Assembly: GCF_005155025.1 (NCBI RefSeq)
Contig: NZ_CP039731.1
Coordinates: 2,604,001-2,668,000, forward strand
Length of the DNA: 64,000 bases
Direction: 5' to 3'
From: Aquitalea aquatilis
Lineage (GTDB): Bacteria > Pseudomonadota > Gammaproteobacteria > Burkholderiales > Chromobacteriaceae
Position numbers and translations under genes: made by a program
Notes under the pieces: model-generated
What the model saw: only the letters and a program-made list of their open reading frames with translations
Told to the model about the DNA's origin: nothing
The model's database searches: none
Part shown: in pieces, positions 25,983-34,420 of the stretch
Numbering within the stretch: the first letter of the stretch is position 1
Layout: each line of letters opens with the position of its first letter

Positions 25983-26220
25983 ATGTACCTCATTTGATTT
26001 ATTGCCGTTGATTGATTCGAATGGCTCTTATTATGCAGGTGTTATCTGTCTGCTCCTGGTCGAGAGCAGCCTGCAGTCAATTTCTTAAAACGATCCAGAT
26101 CGGAAGTTGATTGTTTGAGAGATCTGTGCTTAGTCTGTCAGCTTGGTTAAGCATGCAGTGAATTTCCTGAAAACTAATATGATTCACAATTGATGCTTCA
26201 TGGTAATCACTAATTTTAAT

Positions 26221-26562
26221 TCATGCGGCTGTGTTGGTGTTTTTATTTTCAGTAACATTCATTACTCTAAGCTTATTTGATATTTCAGTTATATTTACTT
26301 GTTTTTCTGTAAATACATACCAACCTTGCTCGGTTGATATTTTTAATATTCTTAAAGATTTTTTTCGTCGCTGTCTCCAAATTGTAAAATTGGAAGCCAG
26401 CCCAGCAATTGCTAGAGAGAAGAAGCCTGATAAATAGTTATTTTCAGAATAATTTTTATTGTCTTCCTGTTGTGGCTCAAGAATTTTGCATTCGATCAGG
26501 AAAAATTTTATATCATTTACTTTGAAATAATTCTCACAAATTTTTATTTGTGTATTGAGCAT
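26221..26562 (-). CDS. Unrecognised small membrane-associated protein
   Basis: This 113-residue frame has a central hydrophobic segment (GFFSLAIAGLASNFTIW) followed by a strongly basic RQRRKK turn, typical of membrane topology determinants. No family is recognised. The ribosome binding site is weak and the sequence is very AT-rich, so the gene call is moderate. Confidence 0.4.
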   Translation of the reverse strand: MLNTQIKICENYFKVNDIKFFLIECKILEPQQEDNKNYSENNYLSGFFSLAIAGLASNFTIWRQRRKKSLRILKISTEQGWYVFTEKQVNITEISNKLRVMNVTENKNTNTAA

Positions 26563-26747
26563 GGCTGTGAGTTCTTTTCTTGTAAATTATTGGCGAAATA
26601 GTAAATTAAATTTTAATGTCGCTGAGCGCAGCTTTTAAAAGTCAGACTGCCAGTGACAGCAGGAAATGGCCGACAGCAGCCAATGCATACGTGTTGATGC
26701 GATTAAATTTAATCACACCCCGGCCGTCATTCTAAATTCTGATATCT

Positions 26748-27587
26748 TCAGGACCAGCCGGGGGATTCCACCATCAGTGCGTTTGTTTCATCAAAGGAAA
26801 TGGATTGGTTGGCAAAGGAGAAGGTGCCATCATCAATAATTTCTCTTGCGGCGTTGATTAGTCCGCTTAATGCGGCGCGGCTAAGCGATGAGCCGAGGCT
26901 GACTCGTTTGACGCCAAGCGCTGTTAACTGCTCCATGGTGTAGGGATATCCCCGCAGACCCATTACCACATTGACCGGTTTGGTTACCGCAGCGCATACC
27001 TCGCGGATGGCTTCTGCACTGGGTAGCCCGGGAGCGAACAAAACATCAGCGCCGGCGGCTTCGTAGGCTTGTAAGCGGCGGATGGTGTCATCGAGATCCG
27101 GTTTGCCGTGCAGGAAGTTCTCTGCTCGAGCCACTAGTACAAATGGAAACGGCAGGCTGCGGGCCGACTCTACCGCAGCGGCGATGCGTTCTACCGACAA
27201 AGAAAAGTCATAAATAGGATGTTCTTTTCTCCCCGATGCATCTTCAATCGAGCCACCCACCAGCCCACATTCGGCAGCCAGACGGATTGTTTCTGCCACC
27301 ACTGCGGGTGCATCTCCAAAGCCATTTTCCAAATCGGCTGCTACCGGTAAATCTGTTGCCTGGACAATCTGTTGCGCATTGGCCAGGGTTTCAGTGCGAG
27401 TGAGGGCACCTTCGGCATCGCGTCTGCCCAGGCTGAAGGCCAAGCCTGCACTGGTGGTGGCCAGGGCTTCAAAGCCTAGCGATGCCAGGATGCGTGCTGT
27501 ACCGGCATCCCATGGATTGGGAATGACAAAGGCCTTTTCGCGCTGATGCAAGGCCTGAAAGCGTATTGCTTTATCGAGCTGATTCAT
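26748..27587 (-). CDS. Isocitrate lyase/PEP mutase superfamily protein
   Basis: This 279-residue protein shows the PEP-mutase/isocitrate-lyase barrel pattern: FVIPNPWDAGTARILASLGFEALATTSAGLAFSLG, the acidic metal site in LPVAADLENGFGD, GSIEDASG, and FVLVARAENFLHG. Family members cleave or form C-C or C-P bonds of oxaloacetate-like acids; the substrate cannot be read from sequence. A GGGAG site supports the ATG. It stands alone. Confidence 0.88.
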   Translation of the reverse strand: MNQLDKAIRFQALHQREKAFVIPNPWDAGTARILASLGFEALATTSAGLAFSLGRRDAEGALTRTETLANAQQIVQATDLPVAADLENGFGDAPAVVAETIRLAAECGLVGGSIEDASGRKEHPIYDFSLSVERIAAAVESARSLPFPFVLVARAENFLHGKPDLDDTIRRLQAYEAAGADVLFAPGLPSAEAIREVCAAVTKPVNVVMGLRGYPYTMEQLTALGVKRVSLGSSLSRAALSGLINAAREIIDDGTFSFANQSISFDETNALMVESPGWS

Positions 27588-28031
27588 TTGGGGACTCCCA
27601 AGTAAACAGATGGAAACGCTATTTGAAATGCATGGCGTGGTGATGCTGTTCTACAAAGGGCGGCTTTGTCGAATTGGGGGGTACGCACGGCCGATCTGCA
27701 ACAACCGCACCTGGCAGCTCCCAGCCACCTTACACCCAATCCATAGTGCATAAAAGGGGCGTCGACTCCCCTTGTCTTTGCTGCCATCCGGTACGGTATG
27801 TGGGCTTCTCGGTTGGGTGATTTCCACTCGCTGCTTGGCAGCCTGGGCCATGAGTGATGGCGTGCATGTCTGCAGCGGCGCTCATGCTTTAGCGATGCAC
27901 AGGTCTGGTAAGCGCGCAGTGAGCCAGTGACTTGAATGGGGAGGGGCGGGCTGGATGGCGAGGGCTGTGAGCGGGGGAAGGTCATGCACTGTGAGCGACA
28001 CCGCCAGCCGGGCAGGCGTGGTGGTGCTGGC
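27588..28031. other. Intergenic stretch without a supported gene
   Basis: An open frame on the minus strand (27584-27985) is rich in Arg, Pro, Ser and Cys and has no family or ribosome binding site, so I treat it as non-coding. Nothing else is recognised. Confidence 0.5.
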
Positions 28032-29174
28032 TTATCGCAGGTGCTGCAGCAGCTGGTCGGCCACGGCTTGCCATTTCGAACTGGAAATCACTGCATGGCC
28101 GGCATCTTCGATCATCACCGCTTCGGTGTCGTAGGAGCGGGCGGTGGCGGCGACCACATCGGGCGGGATCAGGCGGTCGCGGCTGCCGCCGATGACCTGG
28201 ACCTGCGCGCTGATATTGTCCGGATTGACATAGGCGGGCTTGCCTTCGGCTGCCTGCAGGGCGATGGCCTTGCCCAGCGGGTCGCCCATGAATTCGACCA
28301 CCGGTTCCAGGGTTCCCGGCAGCAGGCCCCAGGGCGGTACCGAGCAGATCAGGCTGGCCTTGCGTATGCTCTGGTTGCCGTCCAGCACGCGCTGGGTGAG
28401 AAAGCCGCCCATGGAGTGGCCCACGATCAGCACGGGTTTGTTGGCCAGCTGGTCGAGGACGTGGTAGACGTCTTCTTCATAGCCGCGCAGGGTCTGGTTG
28501 GCGCGGGCCGGGCTGCCACCATGGCCGCGCAATGACAGCGCGGTGCTGCTGAGGCCGTGGCGGGCAAAGTAGGGCAGGAAATTTTCCCGCCACTGCCAGC
28601 CGTCACCGGCCACCCCGTGAATGAACAGCACGTGAGCACGCGCAGCGGCGGCATCGGCATGAAACAGTTCGATGCCGTCGTTCATTTCATAGCGGCAGGC
28701 TTCGGCCGGGTCGGCTTCGGCCAGCTGGATCAGGCAGGAGGTTTCCTCGCCGTCCTGGGCAAAGCGGGTGCTCAGGCCACGGCATAGCGAGGCCATGCGG
28801 CCGTTGCGCCGCAGATACTGGATGCGCAGGCTGTTTACCTTGCGGCGGCGGGCATGTTCCAGCGCCTGGTTGAACAACATGCGCCCTATGCCCTTGCCCT
28901 GGCAAAAGCTGTCTACGCTGATGCCTAGCTCGCCGCAGGGGTGACCTTCGTGCTGGAACACGGCGATATGTACCACGCCGATCAGCAGGCCACGGTACAG
29001 CACGCCCATGACGATGTCGCGATTGAAGTTGATGCGGTCGACGTAGTCGGCGAGGGCGGCCTCGCTCATTTCCAGACCAAAGCGGGTAAAGCGGTCTTCG
29101 TCGTTGAGTATTTGCAGGTGGGCAAGAATGGCCGGGCGGGTGGTTGCCTGAAGCCGGTTGAATTCGACGTTCAT
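28032..29174 (-). CDS. GNAT acetyltransferase / alpha-beta hydrolase fusion
   Basis: This 380-residue protein joins two enzymes. Residues 1-150 are a GNAT domain with the acetyl-CoA loop Q92-G-K-G-I-G and the preceding GELGISVDSFC strand. Residues 165-380 are an alpha/beta hydrolase with oxyanion HGVAGDGWQW, nucleophile S254 in GHSMGG, acid D333 (SRDRLIPP) and H360 (DAGH). All catalytic residues are present. The ATG at 29174 has GGAAG upstream. Substrates are unknown; a coupled acyl-transfer and hydrolysis or processing of an acylated small molecule is possible. It lies downstream of the cheZ terminator, so it is probably a separate unit. Confidence 0.85.
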   Translation of the reverse strand: MNVEFNRLQATTRPAILAHLQILNDEDRFTRFGLEMSEAALADYVDRINFNRDIVMGVLYRGLLIGVVHIAVFQHEGHPCGELGISVDSFCQGKGIGRMLFNQALEHARRRKVNSLRIQYLRRNGRMASLCRGLSTRFAQDGEETSCLIQLAEADPAEACRYEMNDGIELFHADAAAARAHVLFIHGVAGDGWQWRENFLPYFARHGLSSTALSLRGHGGSPARANQTLRGYEEDVYHVLDQLANKPVLIVGHSMGGFLTQRVLDGNQSIRKASLICSVPPWGLLPGTLEPVVEFMGDPLGKAIALQAAEGKPAYVNPDNISAQVQVIGGSRDRLIPPDVVAATARSYDTEAVMIEDAGHAVISSSKWQAVADQLLQHLR

Positions 29175-29264
29175 GGGGCTTCCTTTATTGTGCATTGCAG
29201 CAATTTCTAGTGTAGGCCTTTCCTCCGGCAATGCAAGCAGTCGTGGCAGCCGGCCGCTGTCACC

Positions 29265-29293
29265 CATGACAAAGCCCCGCCGTGGCGGGGCTT
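29265..29293 (-). terminator. Intrinsic terminator after cheZ
   Basis: AAGCCCCGC and GCGGGGCTT pair around a four-base loop and, read leftwards, are followed by TTTGTC. The first 17 bases of this site also occur in the terminator at 45513. Confidence 0.75.
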
Positions 29294-29321
29294 GGCTGGC
29301 TGGAGCTGGCGGGCTGCGGGG

Positions 29322-30068
29322 CTAGAAGCCCAGGCTTTCCAGCAGGTCGTCCACTTGCTGCTGGTTGGACACTGCGTCGGGCTGACCTTCCGGATTGATG
29401 ACCGGGCCGTTGAGCAGGCTGCTGTCCAGATCACCTTTTTTGTGCTCGGGTGAAAACTCGACCAGCAAGGTCACCATTTCGGTTTCCAGGTTCTTGAACA
29501 TGTCCATCATCTTCTTGATGACCTGACCGGTCAGATCCTGGAAGTCCTGCGCCATCACGATTTCCAGCAACTGGGTATTGGTTTCGTGGGTTTGCTGCGG
29601 CACCTGGTTCAGGTACTGGTGGGTGTCATCGGCCAGCTTTTTGAATTCCTCGGTGGACAGCTGGTTGGCATAGAGCAGGTTCCAGCGTTCCGACAGGGTT
29701 TTCGAGTGGTTGCCCAGATGGTCTTGCAGCGGCTGGGCGACATCGATGGCATTGAGCACGCGGTCGGCCGCACTCTTGGTCAGCGAGGCGATGTAGCTGA
29801 GCCGGTCGCGGGCATCCGGTATGGCGTCGGCCACGCGCTCCAGCGACTTGTCGTAGCCCATGTCACGCAGGGCATTGTGCATTTTGCGGGTGATCTGGCC
29901 GATCTGTTCATACATCTCTTCGTTATTGTCGTTCGCGCCGCCGGCATTGGGCTGGGCTGCGACTGCCACTGGGGCAGGAGCCTCTTCCTCTTTGTGCTGG
30001 CTGGCAATGCTGTCAAACAGTGCTTCGAGATCCGGTGAATCTCCGCTATCAAGAATGTGATCCGGCAC
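29322..30068 (-). CDS. cheZ: Chemotaxis phosphatase CheZ
   Basis: This 248-residue CheZ has the long helical core (residues 50-190, including the catalytic region VMAQDFQDLTGQVIKKMMDMF with the conserved D-x-x-Q). The C-terminal CheY-binding tail (QQQVDDLLESLGF) is intact. It dephosphorylates CheY-P. A GTG at 30066-30068 with AGGAGAGG upstream is the best start; a TTG ten codons earlier is less likely. It is last in a cheV-cheV-cheY-cheZ unit. Confidence 0.93.
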   Translation of the reverse strand: MPDHILDSGDSPDLEALFDSIASQHKEEEAPAPVAVAAQPNAGGANDNNEEMYEQIGQITRKMHNALRDMGYDKSLERVADAIPDARDRLSYIASLTKSAADRVLNAIDVAQPLQDHLGNHSKTLSERWNLLYANQLSTEEFKKLADDTHQYLNQVPQQTHETNTQLLEIVMAQDFQDLTGQVIKKMMDMFKNLETEMVTLLVEFSPEHKKGDLDSSLLNGPVINPEGQPDAVSNQQQVDDLLESLGF

Positions 30069-30121
30069 GATAGCCTCTCCTCTGTGTTGACCTGGCAAGT
30101 CTGTTGGCCATGTTGATGCGT

Positions 30122-30511
30122 TTATTTGTTCATTGTCTGGAAGATTTTGTTCATCTTTTCTTCCAGCGTTGCGGCGGTAAAAGGTTTGACGATGTAGCCG
30201 CTGGCACCGGCCATGGCCGCTTCGACAATGTTTTCCCGCTTGGCTTCGGCAGTAATCATCATGAAGGGCAGGTGCTTGATCTGCTGGTCGGCACGTACCG
30301 CCTTCAGTAGCTCGATGCCGGTCATGTTTGGCATGTTCCAGTCGGAAACGATGAAGTCGAAGTTCTGGCTTTTCAGCTTGTGCAAGGCCACCTGGCCGTC
30401 TTCGGCTTCATCAATATTGGTAAATCCCAACTCTTTCAACAGATTGCGAACAATTCTTCTCATGGTTGAAAAATCATCGACCACCAGGAATTTGATATTC
30501 TTGTCCACCAT
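30122..30511 (-). CDS. cheY: Chemotaxis response regulator CheY
   Basis: This 129-residue receiver has all CheY residues: D12-D13, phospho-acceptor D57, T87 and K109, with the E. coli-like [13 protein letters not shown] start. It carries the signal to the flagellar switch. It lies 53 bases upstream of cheZ and 78 bases downstream of a cheV gene, all leftwards, with a GGAG site. Confidence 0.96.
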   Translation of the reverse strand: MVDKNIKFLVVDDFSTMRRIVRNLLKELGFTNIDEAEDGQVALHKLKSQNFDFIVSDWNMPNMTGIELLKAVRADQQIKHLPFMMITAEAKRENIVEAAMAGASGYIVKPFTAATLEEKMNKIFQTMNK

Positions 30512-30589
30512 GAATGACAGCTCCAGAAAAATGATTTTCCACGGAATCAGCAGCGCTGCGCCCTTGTTTTATTTCCTGTCGGTAAGGCT

Positions 30590-31528
30590 TTACCTTTGCA
30601 GGTAAGGCATCAGGGTTTCTGACAAGATGGTGGGGTCGAATTTGGCCACATAGGCATCCACCCCCACGCTGGAACCCATTGCCTTGTTGGCGTTGGAGGA
30701 GAGCGAGGAGTGCATGATGACCGGAATGCCTTTGAAGCGGACATCAGACTTGATCAGCTTGGTCAGCACATAACCGTCCATTTCCGGCATTTCCGCATCC
30801 ACCAGAATGATCTTCAGATAGTCGTGCAGCGATTCGTCCTCACCCCAGCTGCGGCCAGCCAGTACTTGCAGGCGATCCCAGGCTTCGCGGCCATTGGTGG
30901 CCTGCTGGAATTTGAGGCCCATCTTTTCCAGCACGCTGGTGATTTCCTTGCGTGCCACCACCGAGTCGTCGACGAAGAACAGGTACTGGTCGTTCTCCAG
31001 TTGTGCTTGCGGGATGTCCGGCAGGCGTGGCTCGCCAATGACCGATGCCAGGATCTGTTCCACATCCAGAATGGAGATCAGCTTGCCGTCTTCCAGTTCG
31101 GTAATGGCGGTGATCATGCTGGAGTTGCTGCCGCTCATCATCATGTTTTCCGGCGCGCGTACCCGGTCCCAGTCGACACGGATGATGTGGTCGACCGAAT
31201 CCACCAGAAAAGCCTGCGTGCTCTTGTTGAATTCGGTGACGATCATGGTATCGAACTTGTGCTGCCCGCGTTCGGGGTCGACAAAGCTGGCCAGTGAAAT
31301 CACCGGGATGATGTTGCCGCGCAAGGACAGCACACCCTGCACCCCGAACGGCATGTTGGGGGTTTTGGTGATGGCCGGCGTCTGCGAGACTTCCCTCACC
31401 TTGAACACATTGATGCCGAAGGTTTCGCGCGTGCCCAGCGAAAACAGCAGGATTTCCATTTTGTTGGAGCCTGCCAGTTTGGTACGGGCATCGACACTGG
31501 CAAGCAAGGATGCATCTGTGGCTGACAT
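30590..31528 (-). CDS. cheV: Chemotaxis coupling protein CheV (second copy)
   Basis: This 312-residue protein has a CheW-like domain (residues 15-160: ILLFSLGTRETFGINVFKVREV, VLSLRGNIIPVISL) and a C-terminal receiver (LVDAEMPEMDGYVL with the acceptor Asp). CheV links receptors to CheA and may buffer phosphate. It is a paralogue of the adjacent upstream gene, about half identical by eye, 36 bases apart. A GGGAGAGGG site supports the start. Confidence 0.95.
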   Translation of the reverse strand: MSATDASLLASVDARTKLAGSNKMEILLFSLGTRETFGINVFKVREVSQTPAITKTPNMPFGVQGVLSLRGNIIPVISLASFVDPERGQHKFDTMIVTEFNKSTQAFLVDSVDHIIRVDWDRVRAPENMMMSGSNSSMITAITELEDGKLISILDVEQILASVIGEPRLPDIPQAQLENDQYLFFVDDSVVARKEITSVLEKMGLKFQQATNGREAWDRLQVLAGRSWGEDESLHDYLKIILVDAEMPEMDGYVLTKLIKSDVRFKGIPVIMHSSLSSNANKAMGSSVGVDAYVAKFDPTILSETLMPYLQR

Positions 31529-31564
31529 GGTTGGTCCCTCTCCCGGGTGGTGACCCGGTCTGGT

Positions 31565-32515
31565 TTAGTTTTTTGCCAGGCTGAGCATTTCGCGCAGTTT
31601 CATCGACAGCTTCTGGGCTTCGAACTTGGATACATAGGCATCGACACCCACCGACTGGCCCAGCTTCTGGTTGGAAGAACCGGACAGCGAAGAGTGCATC
31701 AGTACCGGGATGCCGGCAAAGCGCGGGTCGCTCTTGATCAGCTTGGTCAGCATGTAGCCGTCCATTTCCGGCATTTCCACGTCGGTCAGCACCAGATGCA
31801 GGGTTTCAGACAGGCGCTTGCCGGACAGCTCGGCCTGCATGGCCATTTTTTGCAGTTCTTCCCAGGCGCGCATGCCGTTGATGGCGAAGCTGTACTTCAC
31901 CTGCATGGCGTCCAGGGTTTGCTGTACCTGCTTGCGGGCGACGGCGGAGTCGTCGGTGAAGAAGATCATGCGTTCTTCTTCGATGGGTTCGATATTGATG
32001 AAGTGGTGGGCGTCGTCAACCAGCGAGGTTTCCGCCAGCACTTTTTCCACATCCATCATCATGGCCAGCGTGCCCTGTTCCAGCTCGGTGACGGCGGTAA
32101 CCAGGCCGGCCATGCGGTTGGTGATCATGTCCGGCGGCACGCGCATGGCGGACCAGTCCAGGCGCAGAATGGTGTCCACCGCCTCCACCAGAAAGCCCTG
32201 CGTCTTGCCGTTGTATTCGGTGACGATCATGATTTCCGGCTTGTTGCTGGTGACGATGCCGGCGTATTTGGCCAGATCGATCACCGGCACCAGCGAGCCG
32301 CGCAGGCTGACCATGCCTTCGACCGACGATGGCATTTCCGGGGCGGACGTGATTTCAGGGGTGCGCATCACTTCGCGCACCTTGAACACGTTGATGCCGA
32401 AAATTTCCTTCCTCCCCGTACGCTGGTCGTGACCCAGGGAGAACAGCAGGATTTCCAGCTTGTTGGTCCCCGCCAGTTTTGTTCTGGCATCGATTTTTTT
32501 AAGAAGGTCTGACAC
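31565..32515 (-). CDS. cheV: Chemotaxis coupling protein CheV (first copy)
   Basis: This 316-residue protein has a CheW domain (LEILLFSLG, GINVFKVREVMRTPEIT, MVSLRGSLVPVIDLAKYAG) and a receiver with acceptor Asp in LVLTDVEMPEMDGYML. The start is GTG at 32513-32515 with AGGA upstream. It is the first gene of the cluster; the region before it (32516-32886) should hold the promoter. Confidence 0.95.
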   Translation of the reverse strand: MSDLLKKIDARTKLAGTNKLEILLFSLGHDQRTGRKEIFGINVFKVREVMRTPEITSAPEMPSSVEGMVSLRGSLVPVIDLAKYAGIVTSNKPEIMIVTEYNGKTQGFLVEAVDTILRLDWSAMRVPPDMITNRMAGLVTAVTELEQGTLAMMMDVEKVLAETSLVDDAHHFINIEPIEEERMIFFTDDSAVARKQVQQTLDAMQVKYSFAINGMRAWEELQKMAMQAELSGKRLSETLHLVLTDVEMPEMDGYMLTKLIKSDPRFAGIPVLMHSSLSGSSNQKLGQSVGVDAYVSKFEAQKLSMKLREMLSLAKN

Positions 32516-32886
32516 TAAGGCATCCTAGGTGATGTTTGGAATGGTGCAGCGCAAGCGCCCGTTCTGGCGGATGTGCCATTTCTGCTGGCGCAGCGGCAGG
32601 TGGCGGCCATTTACGGTCATGACCGCAGCACTGTTTGGCTGCTTGCAGTTTATTGCATTGTTTTTAAACTTTTATGCGCGGCAATGCCGTGCTTAATAAA
32701 CCACACTATAGCTACTGTTGTTGAAAACAGCCAAGCGATGCAAGGTTTTGTCTGATGCAATTACTGGTAAATAGCTGTTGCAGGCAAGAATGAGAGGAAT
32801 CTATGCGCTCCGCTGGCTGATTTCCTGCCATTAATCATGCTGCAGCTTGGCGCTGTCGCAGCCTTCATCCCCATCTGTTTGCGGCA
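32516..32886. other. Promoter region of the che cluster
   Basis: No gene is supported. The part near 32640-32720 is AT-rich and is the likely promoter area for leftward cheV transcription. I looked for a sigma-28 consensus and found only poor matches. Confidence 0.45.
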
Positions 32887-33300
32887 TTACAACTTGTCCG
32901 GATAGCCCTGGTGGCACATGACGCTGGCGCGCAATCGCGTGCGGTTGTCGTAGTTTGGCAGGTCGACAATCCAGTCCCCCGCCGCAGAGGACATCAGCAG
33001 CGCCACTTCATGGCCTTGCTTCTGCATGATGTCGCGGAATACCGCGCCATCATCCACATGCAGCTTGCCCTGGTCGGTGGTGATGCCGTAGCTGCTGACA
33101 AAGGGGCTGGTGTTCGCTTCCGCATATTCTTTACCCGAGCCGATCAGGTATTTCCTGATGTGGCAGTCGTGCTGGCTGTCCACCTGTGGGGTGACGCTGC
33201 TGGTTTTGCTCAGGGATTGCAGCAGATCCTTGCCACTTTGCAGCAGATTGCTACACGCGCTGAGGCAGAGAACACAGCTGAGGAGAAAGATGGCCCGCAT
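32887..33300 (-). CDS. Unrecognised lipoprotein
   Basis: This 137-residue protein has a lipoprotein signal (MRAIFLLSCVLCLSAC, lipobox L-S-A-C at about residue 16) and two further cysteines, one in the central part (DSQHDCHIRKYL) and one near the end (SVMCHQGYPDKL). It is probably anchored to the outer membrane. No family is recognised. A GGAG site supports the start. Confidence 0.7.
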   Translation of the reverse strand: MRAIFLLSCVLCLSACSNLLQSGKDLLQSLSKTSSVTPQVDSQHDCHIRKYLIGSGKEYAEANTSPFVSSYGITTDQGKLHVDDGAVFRDIMQKQGHEVALLMSSAAGDWIVDLPNYDNRTRLRASVMCHQGYPDKL

Positions 33301-33589
33301 GGTGCTCCGGGGGTTCTGGCAATGCTGCGCAAGGGCAGTCTGGTTTTAGGGTCGGGCATTGTTGCAGCAGCCTGGCTGATGCATTGCGCATGCTACCGTA
33401 AATCAGCGCGCAAGCGGAATGTTTGGCCAGGTAAAAGACCCGCGAGTTGGCGGGGCTGGGGGAGCGGTCAGGATTGAATCAGGCGAATGGCCGGGCGGGT
33501 AGCGCTTGCTGTGGCATGGGCAGGCCCCGCATGAGCGCGAGCAAGCGCCATACGGTCGGCTTGCCTGAGAGCCTGCTCAGCGTGAGGAC

Positions 33590-34420
33590 TCACGCCGCTT
33601 GTTCTGTCTTCGCAGCCAGCCGGGTTTGCAGATCCAGCCAGCCTTGTTCCGCCGCGCTGCCGTCCTTGAGTGCCACCCCGGTGCCGCCGCTGCGGCCAGC
33701 ACGGATCAGCCAGGCCAGCTTGTAGGCCGCCAGCGGGTAGGGCAGGCCTTGTGGCCGCACATTGGAAATGCAGTTGCGTTCCGAATCCATGCGCCCGCTG
33801 CGCGGTGCGCTGGTGAGATAAATCCCCAGGCTGTCCGGTGAGCTCAGGCCCGGCCGCTCGCCAATCAGCATCACCACCATGGCCGCCTGCAGGCATTCGC
33901 CCACCTCGTCGGCCAGTGCCACCCGCGCTTCACTGGCAATCACCACCGGCCCCACCTGCAAGCCTTGTTGCTGCAGCAGGGGCAGGGTGGCGGCGATCAG
34001 CGGCACGGCGTGGCTGGCCACGGCGCGTGCCGACAGGCCATCGCCAATCACGAACAATACATCGCAGGCCGGTACCGGTTCCGCCAGCAGGCCGGCACGG
34101 CTGTCCGGGTGCAGCCGGCGGCCCTGGTCGGGGCGCTGCAGGTAAGCTGCGCGGCTGGCAGCGGCACTGCGCGCTGACAGCGCTGGCAGGCCCAGCGTTT
34201 GCAATTGCGTCAGCAGGCTGGCCTGATCCAGCGCGGTATGCACGGCATCGCGCGCCTGGGCGTGCGCCAGGGCAAAGCGCAGCGTTTCGCGCGTGGGCAG
34301 GCTGGCCCCCACCCGGCCCAGCGCAATGCGCGCCACGGTGTGGCTGGCCAGTTCCTGCCAGCTGTCTTCGGTAATGTGGCCGGCATGCAGTGTGCTGCTG
34401 ACTGGCAATGGTGCATTCAT
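33590..34420 (-). CDS. eutC: Ethanolamine ammonia-lyase small subunit
   Basis: This 276-residue EutC has the family motifs ARIALGRVGASLPTRETLRFALAHAQARDAVH, DVLFVIGDGLSARAV, and GERPGLSSPDSLGIYLT. With EutB it forms the adenosylcobalamin-dependent lyase that splits ethanolamine to acetaldehyde and ammonia. Its start overlaps the eutB stop by one base (TGATG), so the subunits are co-translated. Confidence 0.95.
   Translation of the reverse strand: MNAPLPVSSTLHAGHITEDSWQELASHTVARIALGRVGASLPTRETLRFALAHAQARDAVHTALDQASLLTQLQTLGLPALSARSAAASRAAYLQRPDQGRRLHPDSRAGLLAEPVPACDVLFVIGDGLSARAVASHAVPLIAATLPLLQQQGLQVGPVVIASEARVALADEVGECLQAAMVVMLIGERPGLSSPDSLGIYLTSAPRSGRMDSERNCISNVRPQGLPYPLAAYKLAWLIRAGRSGGTGVALKDGSAAEQGWLDLQTRLAAKTEQAA

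Noticed and set aside
27584-27985. 133-residue minus-strand frame
   Set aside because: Arg/Pro/Ser/Cys-rich, no ribosome binding site, no family.
32640-32720. Possible sigma-28 promoter for the cheV cluster (AAACTTTT block)
   Set aside because: Only one half resembles the consensus and the spacer is nine instead of eleven bases.
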